A stretch of DNA of 6,511 nt from Anaerolineae bacterium (GCA_027036755.1 JALWDV010000804.1:1-6511), one strand, 5' to 3'; positions 1 through 6,141 are shown, numbered from the stretch's first letter. Program-made: numbers and translations. Notes: generated from the letters alone by a model not told the origin.

Positions 1-28
1 TATTGATAAGTGACCAACAATCAATATC

Positions 29-47
29 ACAGGAATCTTCCTGTTTT
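29..47 (+). terminator. Palindrome followed by a short T run, possible weak terminator or operator
   Basis: ACAGGAA (29-35) and TTCCTGT (38-44) are perfectly complementary and are followed by further T residues to 47. As RNA this would fold with a 6-bp stem and a 4-nt loop, then a U run. That could end a transcript entering from the left, or the site could be a dyad bound by a regulator. The stem is short and only moderately GC-rich, so the terminator reading is weak. Confidence 0.25.
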
Positions 48-206
48 CAATTGTCAAGGTGCTGGAAAATTGGCTCGGCGCCAGATCGATTTGTCAAGCT
101 GGTTTTACTGCAAATGAACCATGCCGAAATTTTGCTTTGCAACCCGAAAATGATACCAGTTTCCCGCCCGATCCGCCAAGTCTGGCCGCCTCTCTTCCGC
201 CGATTT

Positions 207-233
207 TTTACGGTAAAGAAATTCGTGTACAAT
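207..233 (+). promoter_or_regulatory. Candidate sigma-70-type promoter for the 275-3384 operon
   Basis: TACAAT at 228-233 matches the -10 consensus at five of six positions. TTTACG at 207-212 matches the -35 consensus at four of six, with a 15-bp spacer that is shorter than ideal. Initiation would fall near 240, leaving a leader of about 35 nt before the ATG at 275. The palindrome CAATA-AGC-TATTG (230-242) overlaps the -10 and the expected start point, so a repressor could act there. This comes from consensus matching only. Confidence 0.4.
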
Positions 234-274
234 AAGCTATTGACTTCCCCCATTCCTCCATCGAGTCAACGAAC

Positions 275-2461
275 ATGGCACACACGCTGAAAACCGAGGT
301 CAAAATTCTGCATCTGGCGCGCGGGCGAAGAAGCTCTCATGCGCCGAGTGCGCGAATCGTCGAGCCGACCACTGGCATCGCGCCCGCCAGGGGCAAGGGC
401 AATCTCTACATCCTCGTCGAGATCGAAGGGGATGATCTCTCTCGCGCCGGGTCTCTCTATCGCCAGCTTCTGAACATCATTCAGGAGACGTATTACAACT
501 CAGGGGGCGATGTCATCGCTGCTCTGACCGAGGCCCTGCAGGCGGCTCATCTGCTGCTCCAGCATTACAATCGGGATGCTGGAACGGATTTCACGGCGGG
601 AGTCACCTGTCTGGCGGTGACCAGTCAGGAGATCATCTCGGCGCAGGCGGGCCCGACCATTCTGGCCGTGCGCAGCGAGAAGGGCCTGCAATGGTTTTCG
701 CCGCTCAACGACGAGGATTACATCGCGCTGGGCGAGCGGGGCGAGCCGCCCGCGGTGGAGGTTGGACGCGTGGCCGGGCATCCGGGCGTCGTCATCGTCG
801 CCATGCACAGCGTATGGGCCAATTATCTCGAAGTGCCGCTGATGCTGGCGGCCACCGATGTGCCCCGGGCTCGCGCGGTGGCGGATCAGATGGCGGGCAT
901 CGGCATCGACGCCACCGAGGAGCTGACGGCCCTGGTGGTGACGCTGACGGAATCCGCAATCCGGGGTGCGGACGTGGCCATTTCTCCCGAATCCCTGCCC
1001 AAAGAGGCCGAGGCCGCGACGCCCAGCGATGCGATTCCCGCCGCGCCAGGGGAATGGGCGGATGAGTGGGAGGATGAAGTGGTTTGGGACCACATCTATG
1101 AGAAGCCGACGGTGGGGGAGGAGAAGAAGGCCGCGGCCAAAGGGCTGGGCCTGGGCGCTCTCATCGGCTGGGGCAAACGCACGCCCAAACCCAGGATATC
1201 GAAGAAACCGGCCAGGCCAACCAAGGGAAAGGCCGCGGTCAAGAAGCCGCGACGCCTGCCTTATGTGCTGGGAATCATTCTCATCCTCATCCTCGGCGTC
1301 GTTCTTGTGACAGCGGGCATGTGGCGATATCAGGAGCAGCAGCGGGTGAAGATGTTCGGCAAATATCTGAACGCGGCCCAGGTGCAACTGGATGCGGCGA
1401 AACAGGCTCCCGACATCGAGCAGGCCCGCAGGCTCCTGCAGTTCTCGCAAGAGCAGTTGAATCAGGCGGAGCAGTTCTTCCCGGATCACCCCGAAATCCG
1501 CAAATTCCGGGCTGAGATCCTGGCTTATCAGGCTGAGATCAACAAGGTGATGGCGCTGATGGCGGGCTTCGACCTGCCGCTGATCTCGTTCACCGATCCG
1601 GCTGCGAATCCCTCGAATGTCTTTGTCAACGGGCTCAGCGTGTATGTGCTGGACACCGGGCGCAATGTGTTCGAGCGTTATCTGCTGGATGACGCCACCA
1701 GCGATCGGCTGGCGACCAACACCGATAATCCCCGGCAATTGCTGCGTTCGGGGGATGCGGTGGAGGGGCGAACGGTGGGCCAGTTGGCCGAATCTGTGTG
1801 GGCTCCCACCGAGGGCAATCGCACCGCGTCTGGCCCGCTGGTGATGGATCACAGCATTCAGTTGTTTGGCATCAACGAGGGACTCGGGCCTGTGAATGTG
1901 GGCCTGGCGGAAAATCCCTCGCTGCAATTCGTCAATGGCATGTATTTTTACAACGGCAACATCTATTTGCTGGATTCTGTGGGCGAGCAGCTCTGGCGCT
2001 ATCGTCCCAGCGGGGCCAATTACGCCAATCCGCCCGAGCCTTATTTTCCGCCCGAAACGACGGTGGATTTGAAATCGGTCATCGATGTGGGCATCGATGG
2101 CTATGTGTGGCTGCTTTATCCCAACGGTAGTATGCTCAAATTCCTTTCCGGCGTGCAAGAGCCTTTCGCCCTGGAGCAGGTGGATCCGCCTCTGACTCAG
2201 GCGGTGGCGTTGTGGATGGATCGGGCCGATGCGCCCATCGGACGCATCTACATCGCGGACGCGGCCACCAATCGCGTGTTGGTTTTCGATAAAGAGGGCA
2301 GGCTGCTGGCTCAGCTGACGCCCGTCGAGCACCCCGACGCGTTGAAAGGCCTGAAAGACATCTATGTGGATGAGATCACCAACACCCTCTATCTGCTGAC
2401 CAAAACCGCGCTTTATCAATCGCCCCTACCCGCGCTGCCTTCGGCCGAGGCTGCTCAATGA
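275..2461 (+). CDS. PP2C-like (degenerate) membrane protein with C-terminal beta-propeller-like domain
   Basis: This 728-residue protein is probably a single-pass membrane sensor or scaffold. Residues 1-235 resemble a PP2C/PPM phosphatase fold: a strand (GNLYILVEIEGDD, 42-54) where active enzymes carry the first metal-binding Asp motif, two helices (60-100), then AGVTCLAV (108-115) and AGPTILAVRS (125-134), which resembles the 'GDSRAY' strand but has lost its Asp. The usual metal ligands are not evident, so a pseudophosphatase is likely. Residues 236-327 form a linker that is acidic and Trp-rich (260-277), then strongly basic (301-327). A transmembrane helix lies at about 328-349, with basic residues before it placing the N-terminus in the cytoplasm. 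A helical, Gln/Glu-rich stalk spans 352-430. Residues 440-715 contain repeated strand pairs such as GNIYLLDSVGEQLWRY and GRIYIADAATNRVLVFD, typical of NHL/YVTN-like propellers. An in-frame TAA at 233-235, with no ATG in between, makes the ATG at 275 the only ATG start. There is no strong Shine-Dalgarno. The gene overlaps the recombinase gene by 4 bp. Confidence is high that the gene is real, moderate for the fold, and no function is assigned. Confidence 0.85.
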   Translation: MAHTLKTEVKILHLARGRRSSHAPSARIVEPTTGIAPARGKGNLYILVEIEGDDLSRAGSLYRQLLNIIQETYYNSGGDVIAALTEALQAAHLLLQHYNRDAGTDFTAGVTCLAVTSQEIISAQAGPTILAVRSEKGLQWFSPLNDEDYIALGERGEPPAVEVGRVAGHPGVVIVAMHSVWANYLEVPLMLAATDVPRARAVADQMAGIGIDATEELTALVVTLTESAIRGADVAISPESLPKEAEAATPSDAIPAAPGEWADEWEDEVVWDHIYEKPTVGEEKKAAAKGLGLGALIGWGKRTPKPRISKKPARPTKGKAAVKKPRRLPYVLGIILILILGVVLVTAGMWRYQEQQRVKMFGKYLNAAQVQLDAAKQAPDIEQARRLLQFSQEQLNQAEQFFPDHPEIRKFRAEILAYQAEINKVMALMAGFDLPLISFTDPAANPSNVFVNGLSVYVLDTGRNVFERYLLDDATSDRLATNTDNPRQLLRSGDAVEGRTVGQLAESVWAPTEGNRTASGPLVMDHSIQLFGINEGLGPVNVGLAENPSLQFVNGMYFYNGNIYLLDSVGEQLWRYRPSGANYANPPEPYFPPETTVDLKSVIDVGIDGYVWLLYPNGSMLKFLSGVQEPFALEQVDPPLTQAVALWMDRADAPIGRIYIADAATNRVLVFDKEGRLLAQLTPVEHPDALKGLKDIYVDEITNTLYLLTKTALYQSPLPALPSAEAAQ
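2447..2460 (+). promoter_or_regulatory. Ribosome binding site and ATGA coupling junction for the recombinase gene
   Basis: GAGG at 2447-2450 lies 7 nt before the ATG at 2458, inside the last codons of the upstream gene. That ATG overlaps the upstream stop as ATGA. The spacing supports the start at 2458 over the next ATG at 2461. Such overlaps usually mean translational coupling on one transcript. Confidence 0.6.
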
Positions 2462-3384
2462 TGGAAGCGGGCCTGGATGGCTTTCTGATTTATCTGCAAA
2501 CCGAACGCGGCGCTTCGCCCTATACATTGCGAAATTATGGCAACGAGATCCGCGAATTCATCGCCTTTGCCGCGGCCCGGGGCGTGCGCGAGTGGGGGGA
2601 TGTGGATGTGACGCTGATCCGGGCGTGGATGGCTTCGCTGCACCGGGCCGGGTATCATCCCGCGTCCACGGCCCGGCGTCTGTATGAGCTTCGCTCATGT
2701 TTCCGCTATCTGGTGCGCGAAAATGTCGTGGATGAAAATCCCGCGGCGTTGGTGCATCCGCCCAAACAGCCTCGCACCCTGCCCGATTATCTGACCATGG
2801 CGCAGGTGGTGGAGCTGTTGAGCGCGCCCGATGTTTCGACGGCGCTGGGCATGCGGGACGCGGCCATCCTGGAGACGCTGTACAGCGCGGGCCTGCGTCG
2901 CAGCGAGATCATGGGCCTGCGACTGAAGGATGTGAATCTGAAGGAGAAGCAGTTGCGGGTGTGGGGCAAGGGCCGCAAGGAGCGCATCGCACTCATCGGC
3001 GAGCCCGCCCGCCTGGCGCTGGTGCGATACATCCAGCGCGGAAGGCCCCAATTGCTGGCCCGAAACCCTGGCGCAACCCCGCCCGACGCGCTCTTCCTCA
3101 ACTATCGCGGCCAGCCGCTCTCATCGCCGCGGGCCATTAGCGCCATTCTGAACAAGTATGTGAAGCAGGTTGGGCTGACGCAGCGGGTGACGCCTCACAC
3201 CCTGCGTCACAGTTTCGCCACGCATCTGCTGGAAGGGGGCGCGGATCTGCGCACGGTGCAGGAGCTGCTGGGCCACGCTTCGCTGCAGACCACCACCATC
3301 TACACCCAGGTGACGCTGGGGCGTCTGCGCACCGTGGTGGGCGAGGCCCATCCCCACGCCGCGGGCGAGGATGACGCACAGTAA
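2458..3384 (+). CDS. Tyrosine recombinase, XerC/XerD-type
   Basis: This 308-residue site-specific recombinase would act on DNA in the cytoplasm, cutting and rejoining strands through a covalent 3'-phosphotyrosine intermediate. Residues 5-95 form the SAM-like core-binding domain (TLRNYGNEIREF, then the 'NPA' at 94-96 that closes it in Xer proteins). Residues 108-295 are the catalytic domain with a full set of active-site residues: Arg147 (SAGLRRSE), Lys171 (WGKGRKER), His247 and Arg250 (TPHTLRHSFATHLLEGGADL), His273 (LLGHAS) and nucleophile Tyr282 (TTTIYTQV). Length and spacing match XerC/XerD (about 300 residues), so the enzyme should be active and is not a truncated integrase. Members of this family resolve chromosome dimers at dif with FtsK, but many relatives serve mobile elements. 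I cannot tell XerC from XerD or a third Xer paralogue from sequence alone. The acidic, His-containing tail (295-308) looks unconserved. It is co-transcribed with, and overlaps by 4 bp, the membrane-protein gene. No dif-like site was found in the window. Confidence 0.95.
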   Translation: MMEAGLDGFLIYLQTERGASPYTLRNYGNEIREFIAFAAARGVREWGDVDVTLIRAWMASLHRAGYHPASTARRLYELRSCFRYLVRENVVDENPAALVHPPKQPRTLPDYLTMAQVVELLSAPDVSTALGMRDAAILETLYSAGLRRSEIMGLRLKDVNLKEKQLRVWGKGRKERIALIGEPARLALVRYIQRGRPQLLARNPGATPPDALFLNYRGQPLSSPRAISAILNKYVKQVGLTQRVTPHTLRHSFATHLLEGGADLRTVQELLGHASLQTTTIYTQVTLGRLRTVVGEAHPHAAGEDDAQ

Positions 3385-3448
3385 TTCCAAATTCAAGCGG
3401 CCTTGGGTCGCATCCCTCAGATCACCAAAGTCTTTGGGCCAGAGCCGC
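3385..3448. other. Convergent intergenic gap
   Basis: These 64 bases separate two genes that run towards each other. They contain the palindrome CCAAAG-T-CTTTGG (3425-3437). Its one-base centre and the lack of a T run on either side make it a poor intrinsic terminator. No other convincing stop signal for either transcript is visible, so read-through or factor-dependent termination is possible. Confidence 0.5.
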
Positions 3449-5593
3449 CTACTTATCCTCGAACCGGGCCCGGAGCATGACCCTGGAGGGAATCCCGAAG
3501 CGGGACGTGGGCGCGAGCTCTTCGCACATCCGCATGGCGCTGGCGGAAAAGGTGATCAAGCGATAATAAAAGGGGAGGCCAAAGCTATCGCCGCCGTTGT
3601 AGGCGACGGGATTCCATCCATACGCTTTGTTGTACTGGATATCAGAAGGCAGGCCCGTGATGGTTACGTTTTCTCGATACCCCAGATCATCGGTCACCCA
3701 GCCTTGCTTCGTATCGACATCAAAGAGGTAAAGGCGGTAGGTGTCGGCCGCGTAAGCGCGTTTGGACCAGGTGAAGGTGACGGGCAGCGCACGCGTGGCT
3801 CGGTTAGATGGAGACAAAAGACGCATATTGGCGATGTCGAAATCGCCGCCCGGCGCGTCGTCGCCGCTGTGGTAGGAATCGATGCCGGGCCCGTACCACA
3901 GATACATGAAATCATCGTTGGTTCCGTTGGGCCCGAAACGGACGTAATACGCGTAGCCCGAGGGCAGCGAGCCCACCCCCCTGAAGCTGTAACGTCCCTG
4001 GCTGTCTGTGTTGGTGGTGGCGACGGTCGTTTCATCCGCCCCTTTGTATCGTTGCAGTGTCAGCTTGACGCCGGCGCGCGGGGCGTTGTTGTATGTCACC
4101 CGGCCATGGATTCCTGTGCCAGCGCCGGGCGTGGCGGTCGGCGTGACGGCTGGCGTGGCGGTGGGACGGGGCCATGAACGCCAGATGATGGGCAGATAGA
4201 GCTTATTGCCTGACGGCGTCCCGCCTGCCCCGGGCGTGGGGCTGGGCGTGGCTGTGGGGTTGGGAGTGGCCGTTGTCTGACTGTTTCGCAGATAATTCAG
4301 CGCGTCAGCGGTTTGCAGCAATCCATATCCATAAAGATTGTCGAATCCGGGAGCGCCCAGGTCTTTTGCCGTGTGGATGAGCGCCTGCTTCACCTGCTCT
4401 CTGCTGGCGCCAGGAACATAAGATCTCAGCAACGCGGCCGCTCCCGCCACATGAGGCGACGCCATGGAGGTTCCCTCAAGGAAGTAATAGTCCCACTTGT
4501 TATTCACGAATGTCTGCTGCAGCACGCCGTCGTCGTAGCCGTCATGATTGGCGTCCTGGTTTGTATCGCCGCCGGGGGCGCTGATGGTGAGCGCATCGCC
4601 GCGGTTGGAATACCAGGTTCGATGGCGATTGTAATCCACCGCGGCCACTGCGATGACGTCGGGATGATTGGCCGGGAAATAAGGCGTGCTGCCGTTGCTG
4701 TTGCCCGCGGCAGCGACGATGAGCACATCATGGTTTGTGGCTTTGTCGATGGCGTCGTTGACGATAGCTTGCGAGCAACTGGGCCAGGTGGAGCCCTCGC
4801 ACTCCATCCCCAACGAAAGGTTGATGACGTCTGCGTCGTGCTCAACCGCCCAGTTGATGCCGGTGGCTGCGTCCGCCATCGTGCCGCTGCCACTGGCGTC
4901 CAGAACCCGCACAGGCATCAGGGCGACGTTGGGGGCCATGCCCGCCACCCCGATGTTGTTGTTGGTGCATTGGCCGATGGTGCCCGCCACATGCGTGCCA
5001 TGTCCGTTTTGATCCCTGGCCGCGGTTTCGCCCGGCGTGTCGGTGATGGCGCTGTAAGGCGAGACGAAGGTGCGGCAGGCCAGGTCGTCGCCCTTGCTGA
5101 CGCCTGAATCCACCACCGCCACAGTCACATTCCATCCCCGGTTGATGTTCCAGGCGGCGTCAGCTTGCACCTGGGGCAGATGCCATTGATAGCTGTAATA
5201 CTGATCGTTGGGATAGGCGTCGGAGCGCAGGGGCGAGGCGCGTAAGACCGTCATCTCGACATCATCCAGATGAATCAAGTAATTCAGCTCCACAGTGGCG
5301 ACGTCATCCCGCTGGGCCAGGGCGTTCATAGCCTGAACCGGCGTCTCGTCGGCGCTCACCGGTATTTGATACCAGTCGTCGAAGAGATGGCGGGCGCCGG
5401 GCGTATGCTTCAGGGGGGAATCGGCGCCGTCAGCCAGCTTGACCAGCACCGAATGTGGATCATGCGGGCGTTGGGCCTGGATGGCGTAGCCCAGCTTCGA
5501 GGAGCGGGCCTGGGAGTGAGAGATTATCCATCTTGCGCCGATGAGGCCAAGGAGGACGGTGGCTAGCAGTACTCGCGTGAGAAATTTCGTCAT
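3449..5593 (-). CDS. Secreted S8 family subtilisin-like serine protease with TP-rich linkers and C-terminal beta domains
   Basis: This 714-residue exported protease has a signal peptide at 1-29 (Lys3/Arg7, hydrophobic 8-20, likely cut after SQA). An I9-like propeptide follows at about 48-110. The peptidase S8 domain covers about 135-435 with an intact triad: Asp162 (VAVVDSGV), His198 (NGHGTHVAG) and Ser376 (GTSMASPHVAG), with oxyanion Asn298 (AAAGNSNG). An Asp/Asn-rich loop at 343-356 could bind calcium, and Cys173/Cys209 and Cys265/Cys273 could form disulfides. Thr/Pro linkers at 441-460 and 475-494 flank LYLPIIWR. Then come a carboxypeptidase-regulatory-like beta-sandwich (about 495-555, GRVTYNNAPRAGVKLTL ... 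DSQGRYSF), an FN3-like region (about 592-683) and a 30-residue tail of no known family. The frame opens upstream to 5824, but those 77 residues lack domain character. The ATG at 5593 begins a proper signal peptide and has AGAGA 7 nt upstream. The likely role is extracellular protein degradation or processing. It is a single-gene unit with no sortase motif or C-terminal membrane helix. Confidence 0.95.
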   Translation of the reverse strand: MTKFLTRVLLATVLLGLIGARWIISHSQARSSKLGYAIQAQRPHDPHSVLVKLADGADSPLKHTPGARHLFDDWYQIPVSADETPVQAMNALAQRDDVATVELNYLIHLDDVEMTVLRASPLRSDAYPNDQYYSYQWHLPQVQADAAWNINRGWNVTVAVVDSGVSKGDDLACRTFVSPYSAITDTPGETAARDQNGHGTHVAGTIGQCTNNNIGVAGMAPNVALMPVRVLDASGSGTMADAATGINWAVEHDADVINLSLGMECEGSTWPSCSQAIVNDAIDKATNHDVLIVAAAGNSNGSTPYFPANHPDVIAVAAVDYNRHRTWYSNRGDALTISAPGGDTNQDANHDGYDDGVLQQTFVNNKWDYYFLEGTSMASPHVAGAAALLRSYVPGASREQVKQALIHTAKDLGAPGFDNLYGYGLLQTADALNYLRNSQTTATPNPTATPSPTPGAGGTPSGNKLYLPIIWRSWPRPTATPAVTPTATPGAGTGIHGRVTYNNAPRAGVKLTLQRYKGADETTVATTNTDSQGRYSFRGVGSLPSGYAYYVRFGPNGTNDDFMYLWYGPGIDSYHSGDDAPGGDFDIANMRLLSPSNRATRALPVTFTWSKRAYAADTYRLYLFDVDTKQGWVTDDLGYRENVTITGLPSDIQYNKAYGWNPVAYNGGDSFGLPFYYRLITFSASAMRMCEELAPTSRFGIPSRVMLRARFEDK
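4112..4273 (-). repeat. Low-complexity TP-linker repeats flanking an LYLPIIWR motif inside the protease gene
   Basis: Two GC-rich repetitive stretches (4214-4273 and 4112-4171) encode Thr-Ala-Thr-Pro type linkers (TATPNPTATPSPTPG and PRPTATPAVTPTATPG). They enclose the codons for LYLPIIWR (4178-4204). Such linkers are flexible, often glycosylated, and join extracellular domains. Their near-repeated DNA (units related to GGCGTGGCGGT) can expand or contract by slippage. Confidence 0.7.
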
Positions 5594-5769
5594 CGTTACA
5601 TCTCTGCTTGATGGGAGTTTTGGAAGGAGGCGGGATGAATGTTCTTCGCATCGTTCCGCGGCGTTGTGCGCTGGGTCGGTGATGGCGCCGCGGCGACGTT
5701 TTACTCGATCGCTGATGATCGCATCCTGCCTGCATAATGATAATGGATGTAATCCAATAAGGAAAAACG
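5594..5769 (-). promoter_or_regulatory. Leader and likely promoter region of the protease gene
   Basis: This is the upstream region of the protease, read on the minus strand. AGAGA (5605-5601) is a modest Shine-Dalgarno 7 nt before the start. A weak promoter-like pair is TATCAT (5742-5737) with TTTCCT (5765-5760) 17 bp before it, the latter only three of six against consensus. A short palindrome TGGAT-GTA-ATCCA (5744-5756) lies between them and could be an operator. A direct repeat GATCGC-TGAT-GATCGC (5707-5722), spaced by one helical turn, and the palindrome CGCCGCGGCG (5686-5695) are also present. None is strong alone. Together they suit a control region and argue against coding up to 5824. 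Confidence 0.35.
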
Positions 5770-5951
5770 GGCATGGTTCATTCTCATTCAAAACCATCTT
5801 TACAATTTCTCCGTCAAGCGTCATACGTCAAACGTCAAAAAGAGCCTGTTTCGCCACGTTTTTACGTTTGACGCTTTACGTTTGACGTGCTTTGCCAGGC
5901 GTCGACCACGTGAAATTGTAAAGATGCAGGAAGGACGATGTGAACCATGCC
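5770..5951. repeat. Nested inverted-repeat element of about 180 bp, MITE-like
   Basis: The outer arms are 5770-5809 and 5912-5951. In each, GGCATGGTTCA forms the outer end and CATCTTTACAATTTC the inner end, in opposite orientation, while the 14 bases between them differ. The two 40-base arms are equal in length. Inside lies a second inverted repeat, 5812-5841 against 5859-5887, built of CGTCAA/CGTCAAACGT units and ending in a run of A opposite a run of T, around a 17-nt centre. No open frame of note is present and no clear target-site duplication is visible at the ends. It could be a small non-autonomous element, two nested elements, or a structural or regulatory repeat. The family is not recognised. 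Confidence 0.65.
5812..5887. repeat. Inner hairpin of CGTCAAACGT-type units
   Basis: The left arm 5812-5841 and right arm 5859-5887 pair over nearly their whole length: CGTCAA, CGT, then an unbroken CGTCAAACGT, then five A:T pairs, with four mismatches and one bulged base. Each arm is itself a tandem of CGTCAA-like heptamers, so several registers can pair. The loop, 5842-5858, ends in CGCCACG. Confidence 0.65.
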
Positions 5952-5964
5952 TAAATCGGTCATA

Positions 5965-5978
5965 GTGGCGTTCGCCAC
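5965..5978. repeat. Stem-loop 1 of the palindrome
   Basis: GTGGCG (5965-5970) pairs with CGCCAC (5973-5978) across TT. It is the left-arm counterpart of the larger hairpin at 6243-6269, since both have TTCG at the tip when read in the same orientation. Confidence 0.6.
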
Positions 5979-5982
5979 GTCC

Positions 5983-6005
5983 GCCCGGCGATGAAGTCGC
6001 CGGGC
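5983..6005. repeat. Stem-loop 2 of the palindrome
   Basis: GCCCGGCGA (5983-5991) pairs perfectly with TCGCCGGGC (5997-6005) over nine base pairs, with loop TGAAG. On the minus strand it is headed by GTAG and has loop CTTCA. Its partner in the other arm, 6218-6239, has CTTTA in the same place but a different stem. Confidence 0.7.
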
Positions 6006-6016
6006 TACAGAACAGC

Positions 6017-6032
6017 GCCGGATAAATCCGGC
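6017..6032. repeat. Stem-loop 3 of the palindrome
   Basis: GCCGGAT (6017-6023) pairs with ATCCGGC (6026-6032), so the stem is 6-7 bp around AA. It is followed by TAGTACA, so on the minus strand it is headed by CTAG. Its counterpart is the hairpin at 6195-6207. Confidence 0.65.
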
Positions 6033-6081
6033 TAGTACACGAAGGCCGAAATGATTGTATGGTTTGCTATGCTAATGCGCC

Positions 6082-6110
6082 GCGCCGGATGTGCGATCCG
6101 GCGCACTTTT
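6082..6110 (+). repeat. Stem-loop 4 of the palindrome, followed by TTTT
   Basis: GCGCCGGAT (6082-6090) pairs perfectly with ATCCGGCGC (6096-6104) around GTGCG, then ACTTTT. As + strand RNA this resembles an intrinsic terminator, but no gene on that strand ends nearby, so it is kept as part of the repeat. It mirrors stem-loop 5 across the palindrome centre. Confidence 0.6.
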
Positions 6111-6122
6111 CCCGCTCAACCC

Positions 6123-6141
6123 GCCGGATTGCGAATCCGGC
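6123..6141. repeat. Stem-loop 5 of the palindrome
   Basis: GCCGGATT (6123-6130) pairs with AATCCGGC (6134-6141) around GCG. It is the right-hand neighbour of the palindrome centre (6105-6122 is the unpaired spacer) and corresponds to stem-loop 4 in inverted orientation. Confidence 0.65.

Larger units (their letters stand above)
1..274. other. Non-coding region upstream of the membrane-protein operon
   Basis: No credible gene is seen here. The open frames on both strands are short, lack recognisable domains and overlap each other. The stretch is more AT-rich than the gene that follows. It holds a 7-bp inverted repeat TATTGAT/ATCAATA (1-7 and 20-26), a compact palindrome ACAGGAA-TC-TTCCTGT (29-44), an 8-bp direct repeat TTGTCAAG (51-58 and 91-98, exactly 40 bp apart), a promoter-like element around 207-233, and a 13-bp palindrome CAATA-AGC-TATTG (230-242). 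It is best read as the intergenic and control region of the downstream operon, possibly with the terminator of a gene lying outside the window. Confidence 0.6.

Noticed and set aside
221..250. dif-like recombination site near the Xer operon
   Set aside because: The palindrome CAATA-AGC-TATTG has short arms and a 3-bp centre, and does not resemble two 11-bp Xer arms around a 6-bp centre. The stretch near 6345-6360 (GCATATCATG) was also considered and is too weak.
3..290. Open frames on both strands at the left edge
   Set aside because: They overlap each other and the start of the real gene, and span repeats and promoter-like DNA; no domain is visible.
500..2419. A 639-codon open frame on the minus strand opposite the membrane-protein gene
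   Set aside because: It is a long antisense frame produced by high GC. Its product is His/Arg/Gln-rich without domain order, whereas the + strand frame has a membrane helix, linker and propeller strands and couples to the recombinase.
3371..5107. Two + strand open frames (3371-4177 and 4313-5107) opposite the protease
   Set aside because: They lie antisense to clear S8 catalytic motifs, and their translations are low-complexity Gly/Val/Arg-rich with no recognisable family.
5594..5824. N-terminal extension of the protease to an ATG at 5824
   Set aside because: The extra 77 residues have no signal-like or domain character and run into the inverted-repeat element, while the ATG at 5593 starts a good signal peptide with an upstream AGAGA.
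6082..6110. Intrinsic terminator on the + strand
   Set aside because: The hairpin plus TTTT fits the shape, but no + strand gene precedes it and the same stem recurs in mirrored form across the palindrome centre, so it is better explained as part of the repeat.
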